From positions 382,129-446,128 of the forward strand of contig NZ_KE386985.1 in NCBI RefSeq assembly GCF_000429925.1: a stretch of 64,000 nucleotides of DNA, read 5' to 3'. This document shows, piece by piece, positions 25,400 through 33,455 of this stretch (position 1 is its first letter; every line of letters starts with the position of its first letter). Source of the stretch: Desulfatirhabdium butyrativorans DSM 18734. Lineage in GTDB: Bacteria > Desulfobacterota > Desulfobacteria > Desulfobacterales > Desulfatirhabdiaceae. A program made the position numbers and the translations under genes. A model generated the notes under the pieces. The model was not told the DNA's origin. It did not search any database and was given only the letters and a program-made list of their open reading frames with translations.

Positions 25400-28300
25400 T
25401 GCAGCCAGAAGACGCGCAGCAGAAACAGGCCGCACAGGCATCAGCGCCTCCAGAATCGATCCCGAACGGGCGGATCGGCAAGAGCGTCTGGAGTGGACCG
25501 GTTCGCCGCCTTCTGGTGCTGTTGCTGCTTTTTCCGGCAGCGGCTGCGGGCACTCTGGCCTGGCTGGGCAGCGGTCCGGGACTTGGCTGGCTGGGCAACC
25601 GATCCTATGAACTCGGTGATACCCAGGTTCAGGTCGGTGATGTTCAGGGCAGCCTGTGGGGAACGATTCGCATGGCAAGCCTGCAGGTGCGGAACCCCGG
25701 GGTGCTCATCCATGCCGAAACCGTTTTGCTGAGCTGGCGACCGATGTCGCTTTTACAAAGGCCCGGCCGCATCGATGTCGCCAAACTCGAAGTGGATAAG
25801 CTTTCGATCGAATTGCCTCCTTCCCCCCCTGCCGTTCCGTCCCCCCCAACGGCCATGCCGCAGGCCGTCGAGCTGCCCATTGCCCTGCATGTCGAATCCC
25901 TGCGCATTGGAAAAATTGTACGGGTCATCCCCGGCGGGGCCGAAGCGATCGGCGGGATGGAAGCGCGGCTGGACGCCGATGCCACCGCTATCCATCTGGA
26001 GACCCGGGCGGCGACCTCTTGGGGAACGGGAAGCGCGAACCTGCGCATGGACGCGGCGCCACCCTTCAGCCTCGAAGGCCGTATCGATGCGGATCTGCGC
26101 ATCGATGGCATCCAGGTCATCCTCCAGGTGGAGCCGTCGGGTTCATTGTCTGAGCTTCGATTGCAGGGCGCTGCACGGGCACTCCAGAGCCAGGCCCGTT
26201 TCGATGTGCGTCTGGCGCCTTTTGCCGAACGGCCGATTGAGGCGGCGCATGTGCAGGCGGAAGATGTCGATCTGAAACATCTTGCCCCCGATTTTCCCGA
26301 TGTCCGGATCGATGCGGAGCTTGTTGTGCAACCTTCCGGAATCGATGATGCCGCGGCAAGCCTCAAGCTCCGAAATCGCCTGCCCGGAACGCTGGATGCC
26401 AACCGCCTGCCGCTGGAAAGTCTCGATGTATCGCTGCGGGTTCGGCCGGGTCTGATCGAGGCAGGGGGCATGGATCTGCGTCTTGCAGGCGGGGCAGGAA
26501 TTTCAGGAACCGGCATCTGGCGGCAGCATTCGGGGAAACCGGATTCGGCCAGCTTCGAGCTGGACCTGCAGGCGAAAGGGATCGATCTGCACGAATTCGA
26601 TGCGGCGCTGCTCCCGACCCGGCTCGAAGGGCCGATCCACCTTGCCGGGACAAGCAGCCGTCAGCAGGCGTTTGCCCGACTTTCGCAGGCCGGCTGGCTT
26701 GCAGAGCTCAAAGCCTTTCGGGAAGGCGCCCGCATCGGGGTGGAGCAGTTCCGGTTGCACGCAAACGGTGGAAAACTCGAGGCTGCTGGCCATATCGACA
26801 CGAAAGAGGCGATGCCGTTTCGCATCGATGCCCATTTGAGCCATTTCGATCCGAGCCGTTTCGGGGATTATCCCGGAGCCGATCTCAATCTCGGTTTGCA
26901 GGCAACGGGGGAGGCAAAGGATTTCCGGAGCCGGGTGGATCTGCAGATTTCACCCAGCGTCTGGCAAGGCCGGATGTTTCGCGGGCAATTGCACGGAGCG
27001 GTTTCGCCGGAAGGCATCAGCGGATTGCAGACCACGATCAGGCTCGGCGAAAACACCCTGAGCGCCGAGGGGGATTTCGGCCGTCAGGGTGCATCGCTGC
27101 GCTGGCGCCTCGATGCGCCCGCGCTGAATGCGCTCGATCCGGCCTTTTCGGGGCAGCTCAGCGGCCAGGGTCTTATCGGCGGAACGCTGCAGCGCCCTTC
27201 GGGAAGCTTCGATCTGCAGACAAGCCGCCTGATTCTTCCGGGTGATGTGCAGATGGGCCGGGGGTCTGCCCGAGGCACCCTGCAGGAAGGGCTTGAAGGG
27301 GAGCTCTCGGTGGCTATCGATGCGAAGGACATGCGGATCGGCGGATATGGCATATCCGGTGCGCGTTTGAATGCCTCGGGCAGGCTGGATGCGCATCGCA
27401 TCGATCTTTTCCTGCAGAGCGGAGAATTCGATCTTCACACGCTTCTTTCGGGGGGATACCGAGCGCCGGATGGGTGGCAGGGTCGCATCGAAACGCTGCG
27501 CAATGCGGGCCGCCATCCCCTGCGGCTGACGGCGCCGGCGCTCTTGCACATCTCGGCCGACGGTTTTCAACTGGGCGATATGAATCTGGTAAGCGCTTAC
27601 GGGATGCTGGGCATCCAGGAGGCGAGCTGGCGTTCCCCTGCTCAGGGGACGGCCTTCAGCCGGTTCGCTTCGAGGGGCACCTGCCGGGAAATCGATCCCG
27701 TGCAGGTCTTCGGTCTTTTGGGATTCGACACGTCCGCCGTTGCGGCATCCACCTTGCGGGTCGATATGGGCTGGGATTTCGATGTTGGCGAGCGATTCTC
27801 CGGATGGCTCGACATCGAACGAAGAGCAGGCGATATGCGGCTCGCTGGGGAGCCTGCTCTCGCCCTCGATCTGTCCGGTCTCCGTCTGCACCTCGAGACT
27901 CAGGAAAATGCGATTTCGGCCTATCTGAACGGAACCAGTGGGAAGTTGGGCAACATGCAGGCGGATGTTCATACCCGGCTCGTTCGAATCGGTTCGAGCT
28001 GGGGCCTGAAGGCGAGCGCACCGATCGAGGGGAAGCTCAGCGCCGATATTTCCAGTATCGCCTGGCTCGGACGGCTTGTCGGGCCATCGGGCAAAATCGA
28101 TGGCAGCCTGGTTGCGGATATTCGGGCCACCGGCTCGCTGGGAGCGCCGGTGCTGAGCGGCCGGATTTCCGGGAAATCGCTGCGGTTTGCGCTTCCGGAG
28201 CAGGGCCTCGATTTTCACGACGGGCTTCTGGATGCGGGTTTCAGCGAAGATACCCTCCACGTGAATCGGCTGGTCCTGAAGGGTGGAAATGGCGTGCTTC

Positions 28301-29292
28301 GTGCGAACGGCAAGGTGCATCTTGCGGGGGATTCGTTCCAGGGAGGGATCGCATTTGAGGCGGAGCGCCTCCAGGTGCTCGATCGGCCGGATCGGCAGGC
28401 TATGCTCAGCGGCGGCGGGAATGTCACACTGGAGAAGAAGGCCCTCCGGATCGATGCCCGGTTTGCGGTGGATGACGCAAACATCGAGCTGCCCCGCGGT
28501 ACGGAACCGAAACTGTCGGAGGATGTCATCGTCATCGGCCGCCAAGTCACCCAATCCGGGGCGGCACCGGCCTCCGGATATGTCGTTTCGGCAGTGGTGC
28601 GCGTGGATTTGGCCGATCATGTGCATATCAGCGGTTATGGGCTGGATGCGCGGCTGGGGGGCGTGCTCACCGTGCTATCGGAGACAGGAAAGCCCTTGTC
28701 CGCAGAAGGCGGCATCGAAGTGGAAAAGGGCAATTACAGCGCCTACGGGCAAAAACTGAGCCTGGTGAAGGGTGGAGCGGTGAATTTTTCCGGTCCAATC
28801 GACAACCCCGGTCTGAATTTCAGCGCCCAGCGGGAGAATCTGCCCGTGCAGGTCGGTGTGCAGGTGGCGGGCACGCTGCAAAAGCCACTGATCTCCCTGA
28901 CATCCAGCCCCGCCATGTCGGATGCCGAAGCACTTTCCTGGCTCGTGCTCGGGCAGGATATCACGACAGCCAGCACCAACAACCTGGCCCTGCTCCAAAC
29001 CGCAGCCGGCGCATTGCTGTCATCGGGGCAGGGTGTGCCGATCACCCAGCGCATCGCTGCGAAGCTCGGCCTCGACACGCTCGAATTCGGCGGCCAAAGC
29101 GGCTTGCAAACCGGGATCGTCACCATCGGCAAGCGGATTACATCCAAGCTTTCCCTGAGCGTCGAGCAGGCGTTGGGCAGCGCAGGCAGTCTTTTCCAGA
29201 TCCGGTACGAGTTTACGCCGCTGCTGTCCGTGCGGCTGCAGTCGGGTGCAGACAGCGCTATGGACTTCTTCTACACCTTCCGCTTTCACTAG
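25399..29292 (+). CDS. tamB: Translocation and assembly module inner-membrane protein TamB
   Basis: Very long protein (1297 residues) with an N-terminal signal anchor (about 37-55, LLVLLLLFPAAAAGTLAWL) and a periplasmic body of repeated amphipathic beta-strands, typical of the AsmA-like/bridge-like TamB family. The last 400 or so residues form the conserved TamB (DUF490) domain, including GGIEVEKGNYSAYGQKL, a typical element, and the end FFYTFRFH. It spans the periplasm from the inner membrane to TamA. Start is set by the overlap with tamA; the frame remains open upstream within tamA. Confidence 0.92.
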   Translation: MQPEDAQQKQAAQASAPPESIPNGRIGKSVWSGPVRRLLVLLLLFPAAAAGTLAWLGSGPGLGWLGNRSYELGDTQVQVGDVQGSLWGTIRMASLQVRNPGVLIHAETVLLSWRPMSLLQRPGRIDVAKLEVDKLSIELPPSPPAVPSPPTAMPQAVELPIALHVESLRIGKIVRVIPGGAEAIGGMEARLDADATAIHLETRAATSWGTGSANLRMDAAPPFSLEGRIDADLRIDGIQVILQVEPSGSLSELRLQGAARALQSQARFDVRLAPFAERPIEAAHVQAEDVDLKHLAPDFPDVRIDAELVVQPSGIDDAAASLKLRNRLPGTLDANRLPLESLDVSLRVRPGLIEAGGMDLRLAGGAGISGTGIWRQHSGKPDSASFELDLQAKGIDLHEFDAALLPTRLEGPIHLAGTSSRQQAFARLSQAGWLAELKAFREGARIGVEQFRLHANGGKLEAAGHIDTKEAMPFRIDAHLSHFDPSRFGDYPGADLNLGLQATGEAKDFRSRVDLQISPSVWQGRMFRGQLHGAVSPEGISGLQTTIRLGENTLSAEGDFGRQGASLRWRLDAPALNALDPAFSGQLSGQGLIGGTLQRPSGSFDLQTSRLILPGDVQMGRGSARGTLQEGLEGELSVAIDAKDMRIGGYGISGARLNASGRLDAHRIDLFLQSGEFDLHTLLSGGYRAPDGWQGRIETLRNAGRHPLRLTAPALLHISADGFQLGDMNLVSAYGMLGIQEASWRSPAQGTAFSRFASRGTCREIDPVQVFGLLGFDTSAVAASTLRVDMGWDFDVGERFSGWLDIERRAGDMRLAGEPALALDLSGLRLHLETQENAISAYLNGTSGKLGNMQADVHTRLVRIGSSWGLKASAPIEGKLSADISSIAWLGRLVGPSGKIDGSLVADIRATGSLGAPVLSGRISGKSLRFALPEQGLDFHDGLLDAGFSEDTLHVNRLVLKGGNGVLRANGKVHLAGDSFQGGIAFEAERLQVLDRPDRQAMLSGGGNVTLEKKALRIDARFAVDDANIELPRGTEPKLSEDVIVIGRQVTQSGAAPASGYVVSAVVRVDLADHVHISGYGLDARLGGVLTVLSETGKPLSAEGGIEVEKGNYSAYGQKLSLVKGGAVNFSGPIDNPGLNFSAQRENLPVQVGVQVAGTLQKPLISLTSSPAMSDAEALSWLVLGQDITTASTNNLALLQTAAGALLSSGQGVPITQRIAAKLGLDTLEFGGQSGLQTGIVTIGKRITSKLSLSVEQALGSAGSLFQIRYEFTPLLSVRLQSGADSAMDFFYTFRFH

Positions 29293-29328
29293 GAATCCCC
29301 TTCCGGTTCAACGCCTCGGATTCGATTA

Positions 29329-29357
29329 TTGACAGAATCTGTGGCATCTGTTACTAA
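29329..29357 (+). promoter_or_regulatory. Possible sigma-70-type promoter of the lpxL-waaF-waaC operon
   Basis: A perfect TTGACA (29329-29334) is followed after 17 bases by TACTAA (29352-29357), a weak -10 match. It lies in the otherwise featureless 322-base stretch 29293-29614 between tamB and the acyltransferase gene, an AT-richer region than its surroundings. No tRNA or terminator was recognised in that stretch. Confidence 0.35.
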
Positions 29358-29614
29358 ATCGACCCTTATAACTACTCAAGTTCTAAGGAAAAAGACACAT
29401 AATTGCAACATTGGTCCACTTTATTGCATGGGCGTTTCCCTCAGGCAGCGTTGTTTCTGTACTTCCCGGTTTGCTGCCTGGCAACCCGCTTCATTTCTTG
29501 ACCGGATTCGTTTCTGTTGAAATACCTCTGGTTCATTGAGGCGTCAATGATTCCGATATGGCCATAACGATGCCTGCGGGGCAATCCGCGGGCTGGATTC
29601 TTGAGAGTGTAAGC

Positions 29615-30541
29615 ATGAAACGGTTCGAAGCGATTTTGGAAAAAATGATTTACGGTGTCATACGGGCGATGGGATGTGTGCCGAATGGGCTTGCCGATCT
29701 GAAGAGCCGTTTCTGGGGGGGCATGTGGTTTGTTCTGGATCAAAAGCATCGGCGCGTTGTACTGGAAAATCTGGCGATTGCTTTCTCGGAATGGCTGAAT
29801 CCGGCCGAACGGCGGGTGATAGGCCGCAGGGTCATGATCCGTTTGATGCGCATGCTCTTCGAAATGGGTCGCTATGCCCGGTTCTCCAGGAAAGAAAATC
29901 AGCGATGGGTTCGGATGGAAGGGCAGGAGCATCTGCGGGATGCGCTTGCCCAGGGCAAGGGGGTGCTGGCGCTCACGGCGCATTTTGGCAACTGGGAATA
30001 TTTGCCCATCGGCGCGGACCTCATTCAGGTGCCGGTTTCCATCGTGTACCGCCCGCTCGATTTCCTGCCGCTCGATCGGGTCATCGCGAGGCTTCGGACC
30101 CGATTCGGCGCCGAACTGATTCCTTCTTCCCGCGGGGCGATGCGCGGCATTCTCCGGGCATTGGCAAAGGGGAGAATTGTGGCCATCCTGATGGATCAGA
30201 ATGTGGACTGGTACGAAGGCGTTTGGGTGGATTTTTTCGGGAAACCGGCCTGTACCAACAAGGGCATGGCAGTGATCGCCCTCAAAACCGGTGCGCCGGT
30301 GGTTCCGGTGTTCATGCTTCCGGACGGAGAGAACCGTTGGGTGATCGCTTTTCAGCCCGCGCTGCACCTTTCCGTTACCGGTGATCGCACGACCGATATC
30401 GAAACGAACACGGCCCTGTTCACGCAGGTGATCGAAGCCATGATCCGGCGCTATCCGGATCAGTGGTTCTGGGTGCATCAGCGCTGGAAAACGGCCAACG
30501 CCTGCCCCGTTTCTTGGGATGCAGCCGGGAGGCGTTCATGA
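29615..30541 (+). CDS. Lipid A biosynthesis (Kdo2-lipid IVA) acyltransferase, LpxL/HtrB family
   Basis: 308-residue membrane-associated acyltransferase. The catalytic HX4E motif is visible as HFGNWE (His123, Glu128). MDQNVDWYEGVWVDFFG and the C-terminal YPDQWFWVHQRWK are typical of LpxL/LpxM proteins. It adds a secondary acyl chain to lipid A on the cytoplasmic face. LpxL and LpxM cannot be told apart here. ATG 29615 is preferred to 29558 because the conserved protein starts there. The stop overlaps the ATG of waaF, and the neighbours all serve LPS synthesis. Confidence 0.9.
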   Translation: MKRFEAILEKMIYGVIRAMGCVPNGLADLKSRFWGGMWFVLDQKHRRVVLENLAIAFSEWLNPAERRVIGRRVMIRLMRMLFEMGRYARFSRKENQRWVRMEGQEHLRDALAQGKGVLALTAHFGNWEYLPIGADLIQVPVSIVYRPLDFLPLDRVIARLRTRFGAELIPSSRGAMRGILRALAKGRIVAILMDQNVDWYEGVWVDFFGKPACTNKGMAVIALKTGAPVVPVFMLPDGENRWVIAFQPALHLSVTGDRTTDIETNTALFTQVIEAMIRRYPDQWFWVHQRWKTANACPVSWDAAGRRS

Positions 30542-31584
30542 GGTTTTCCGCACCTGCCGATCGGGTGCTCATCCGCTCGGCCAACTGGGTGGGGGATGTG
30601 GTGATGAGTCTTCCGGCGATTCGGGCGCTCCGAGCCCGCTTCCCCCATGCTGAACTGGCGGTTCTGGCCAAACCCTGGGTGGCCGACCTGTATCGGCATT
30701 GTCCGGAAATCGACGAGATCATGATCTATGAGCGCGATGGAAAGCATGCCGGCATTGGTGGCCTGCTGCGGTTATGCACAGAACTGAAAGCCCGGCGGTT
30801 CGATGTGGGGGTTTCCATCCAGAATGCCTTCGAGGCTGCTCTGATCCTGTGGCTTTCCCGGATACCGGTCCGGATCGGCTATGCCGCGGATGGTCGATCG
30901 CTGCTGCTGACCCACCGGGTGGCGCGTACGCCATCCATACGCAGGCTTCACCAGGTGGACTATTACCTCAAGCTCCTGGAAGGCGTGGGCATCCCCACTT
31001 GCGGTAGAGACATCCGGCTCGTTCTCTCGGAGGCGGAAAGGCGATGGGCCACAGAGCAATTGGCCCAATGGGGTATTTCGGGAAGGCAGATGCTGTGCGG
31101 GATCAATCCGGGGGCTGCTTTCGGAACGGCAAAACGCTGGCCCCGGGATCGGTGGATCGCGCTAAGCAAACGCCTGCTGGCTGGCGGCATCGGAAGCGTA
31201 CTGGTCTTCGGAAGTCCCTCCGAGAGCGGTCTGGGCGAGTCCATCGCTGCAGCCGTGGGGGTCGGATGCATCTCGCTCTGCGGAAAAACCGATCTCCGGC
31301 AGGCCATGGCCCTGATTTCCGCCTGCAACCTGTTTGTGACCAACGATTCCGGGCTGATGCATGTGTCGGCAGGTCTCGATGTGCCGCTGGTGGCCATTTT
31401 CGGACCGACCCGCCACGATCAGACTTCACCGCTCAGCGCGAAGGCTCGTTTGATCCGCGTTCCGGTTGCATGCGGCCCCTGCATGAAGCCCCACTGCCCC
31501 ACCGACCACCGGTGCATGACGGCCGTTACGGTCGATCTCGTCTGGCGGGAAGCGATGGCGCTCCTGGAAGGCGCCCGGCCATGA
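30538..31584 (+). CDS. waaF: ADP-heptose--LPS heptosyltransferase II
   Basis: GT9-family heptosyltransferase of 348 residues. The N-terminal VLIRSANWVGDVVMSLPAIRAL matches WaaF (RSPNWVGDxVM), and the C-terminal domain has NPGAAFGTAKRWP, SLCGKTDLRQAMALI, NDSGLMHVSAGL and VAIFGPT, which bind ADP-heptose. It adds the second heptose of the inner core. A CGPCMKPHCPTDHRCM segment near the C-terminus carries several cysteines, as in many GT9 proteins. Starts on the ATG overlapping the acyltransferase stop and ends on ATGA with the next gene. Confidence 0.93.
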   Translation: MRFSAPADRVLIRSANWVGDVVMSLPAIRALRARFPHAELAVLAKPWVADLYRHCPEIDEIMIYERDGKHAGIGGLLRLCTELKARRFDVGVSIQNAFEAALILWLSRIPVRIGYAADGRSLLLTHRVARTPSIRRLHQVDYYLKLLEGVGIPTCGRDIRLVLSEAERRWATEQLAQWGISGRQMLCGINPGAAFGTAKRWPRDRWIALSKRLLAGGIGSVLVFGSPSESGLGESIAAAVGVGCISLCGKTDLRQAMALISACNLFVTNDSGLMHVSAGLDVPLVAIFGPTRHDQTSPLSAKARLIRVPVACGPCMKPHCPTDHRCMTAVTVDLVWREAMALLEGARP

Positions 31585-32681
31585 ACATCCTGATCGTCAA
31601 ACTGAGTGCCATCGGTGATGTGATTCATACCCTTCCGGCGTTGAACGCGCTGCGGACGGCTTTCCCGAACGCCCGGATCACCTGGCTGGTGGAAGAGGCG
31701 GCTTCCGCGCTGGTGATCGGTCATCCGGCGCTCGACCGGGTGCTGGTGTGCAGGCGAAAGCGCTGGATCCAGGATTGGAAACGGGGAAGTCGGAAAGCCA
31801 TTCTTGCAGAAATCGCCGCTTTTATCCGAGATCTCCGGGATACGCGATACGATGTCATCCTCGATTTCCAGGCACTGCTCAAGGGTGCCGTCTGGATTGC
31901 GCTGAGCCGGGGGAAGCGCAAGGTCGGTTTTGACCGGGGCATGGCGCACATGGAGCATTCCTACTGGTTTCTGAACGAGCGAATCCCCCCGATCAGCATG
32001 GAGGTACATGCACTCGAGCGCAATCTGCACATGCTGGAACCGCTGGGAATCCGGGAAACCGCGGTCGTCTATCGTCTGCCGATTACAGCAGGGCATCGGC
32101 GGACGATTGAGCGGCTTCTGACGGCTGGTTCGGGAGGTGAAGGCCCACTTGTCTGCATCAATCCCGTTGCCAAATGGGAGACAAAGCTTTGGCTGGCCGA
32201 CCGGTTTGCCGCAGTGGCGGACCAACTGGTCGATGGGTATCGTGCCCATGTCGTGTTTACCGGCGCCGGAGAAGATGGGCCGATCATCGGTGACATCCGC
32301 AGAAGGATGCAGGCCAAATCGCTCGATCTTTCGGGAAAAACCGATTTGATGGCGCTTGCCGCGCTTTACGAAAAGGCGGATCTGGTAATCAGTACGGATA
32401 CCGGGCCGATGCATCTGGCTGCTGCCGTCGAAACCCCCGTGGTGGCCTTGTTTGGCCCGACGGCCCCCTGGCGAACGGGCCCTTATGGCGGGCAGCACCG
32501 GGTCATTCGGATGAAAACGGCCTGCAGTCCCTGTTTCAAGCGGAACTGCGATCGGCCGTCCTGCATGCAGGAAATCGATGTGGAAACCGTATTCCGGGCG
32601 GCAGGAGACATCCTGCAGGCATCCGGTTTCCCTCGAGACCCGGATCGGCATATCGAACTTTCCAGAGGAGGAGGCGGATGA
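31581..32681 (+). CDS. waaC: ADP-heptose--LPS heptosyltransferase I (WaaC-like)
   Basis: Second GT9 protein of 366 residues. The start ILIVKLSAIGDVIHTLPALNAL is the classical WaaC N-terminus, and INPVAKWETKLW, DLSGKTDLMALAALY, STDTGPMHLAAA and LFGPTAPWRTGPYG follow. It transfers the first heptose to Kdo2-lipid A. As in WaaF, a Cys-rich CSPCFKRNCDRPSCM segment occurs near the end. It is linked to the genes before and after by 4-base ATGA overlaps, so the five-gene order acyltransferase-waaF-waaC-selenoprotein is probably one transcript. Confidence 0.9.
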   Translation: MNILIVKLSAIGDVIHTLPALNALRTAFPNARITWLVEEAASALVIGHPALDRVLVCRRKRWIQDWKRGSRKAILAEIAAFIRDLRDTRYDVILDFQALLKGAVWIALSRGKRKVGFDRGMAHMEHSYWFLNERIPPISMEVHALERNLHMLEPLGIRETAVVYRLPITAGHRRTIERLLTAGSGGEGPLVCINPVAKWETKLWLADRFAAVADQLVDGYRAHVVFTGAGEDGPIIGDIRRRMQAKSLDLSGKTDLMALAALYEKADLVISTDTGPMHLAAAVETPVVALFGPTAPWRTGPYGGQHRVIRMKTACSPCFKRNCDRPSCMQEIDVETVFRAAGDILQASGFPRDPDRHIELSRGGGG

Positions 32682-33151
32682 GCAGAATTTCGCTCCATAC
32701 ACCGGCGCCTGATTTTGAGCTGCCGGATACCGAAGGCCGCAACGTACGGCTGTCGGATTTTTTCGGGAAGGCCATCGTGCTGCTCGTATTCAACCGGGGA
32801 TTTGTCTGACCCTTCTGCAGGCGTCACCTCGCGCAGTTGCAGCGGGATCATGAACAGTTCCGAAATCGCGGTGTGGTCATTCTCGTTCTGGGTCCGGAAA
32901 AACCCGAAGCCTTCCGGGAATACTGGAAAAACGAAGGCTTGTCCTTCACTGGATTGCCGGACCCGACCCATTCCGTGCTCAAGCGTTACGGCCAGGAGGT
33001 CAACCTGTTCCGGCTGGGCAGGATGCCGGCCCAGGTGATGATCGACCGCAAAGGCATGGTGCGCTATGTCCATTATGGCCATTCGATGATGGATATTCCG
33101 GAAAATGGGGAAATTCTGGCTGCGGTCGATGCAATGGAGAAGGAGCCCTGA
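32678..33151 (+). CDS. Peroxiredoxin-like (AhpC/TSA) selenoprotein with in-frame UGA
   Basis: A single frame gives a 157-residue thioredoxin-fold protein when the TGA at 32807-32809 is read as selenocysteine (residue 44). Before it: APDFELPDTEGR and VRLSDFFGKAIVLLVFNRGFV; after it: PFCRRHLAQLQRDHEQF, then VVILVLGPEKPEAFREYW and PAQVMIDRKGMVRYVHYG. In Cys-containing relatives this segment reads RG-WCPFCRRHLAQL, so TGA replaces the first Cys of a CxxC motif (UxxC). Directly downstream a hairpin (CTGCA 32815-32819 with TGCAG 32838-32842, inner GCG/CGC) could be the bacterial SECIS. The ATG overlaps the waaC stop (ATGA) with GAGGAGG upstream. Probable role: thiol peroxidase or reductase. The alternative is a pseudogene, but similarity continues on both sides without frameshift. 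Confidence 0.85.
32807..32842 (+). promoter_or_regulatory. Candidate bacterial SECIS element
   Basis: The TGA codon (32807-32809) is followed by an RNA hairpin with a 5-bp outer stem CTGCA/TGCAG, an inner GCG/CGC pair and the loop TCACCT. The spacing of the loop from the UGA (about 15-20 bases) is close to that of known bacterial SECIS hairpins bound by SelB. Not confirmed by folding. Confidence 0.55.
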
Positions 33152-33203
33152 TCGGGCTGGGCACGGCGAATTTGTCATGTCCATTTATCGGGAAAACGGC
33201 GGA

Positions 33204-33284
33204 CAGTGGGCAGTGGATAGTGGATAGTGACCAGTGGCTAGTGGCTAGTGGATAGTGACCAGTAACCAGTGACCAGTGGACAGG
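33204..33284. repeat. Long CAGT-type tandem array
   Basis: About eleven degenerate 7-base units (CAGTGGG, CAGTGGA, TAGTGGA, TAGTGAC, CAGTAAC and similar) in 81 bases. Together with following repeat modules (33287-33400, containing GGATTCCTCCGGCCAAAGGC and CGGGATTCCGCCGGAATGAC) it fills the 304-base non-coding stretch between the selenoprotein gene and the next ORF. No gene was seen in it. Confidence 0.85.
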
Positions 33285-33455
33285 TTGCCCGGCGAAATCC
33301 TGCCTCTGGCAGGAGGGGTCAGAACGGATCGGAGGTCCGCAATCACAGAACGGGATTCCTCCGGCCAAAGGCGGGATTCCGCCGGAATGACGGATGCGAT
33401 TTTCATACCCGGGGGTGGCGAACCCCGTTATGAACATTTATCGGGAGAACCAGCG

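Noticed and set aside
26950..28626. 558-residue minus-strand ORF inside tamB
   Set aside because: Shadow of a long repetitive beta-strand gene; no Shine-Dalgarno or recognisable domain.
29293..29614. tRNA gene (GGTTCAACGCC resembles a T-loop)
   Set aside because: No matching acceptor, D or anticodon arms around it.
32807..32809. Selenoprotein gene as a nonsense pseudogene
   Set aside because: The frame is otherwise intact on both sides and the TGA is exactly at a redox Cys position, which chance mutation would rarely choose.
33204..33284. CRISPR array
   Set aside because: Units are about 7 bases with no spacers, so it is a simple tandem array; no cas genes are nearby.
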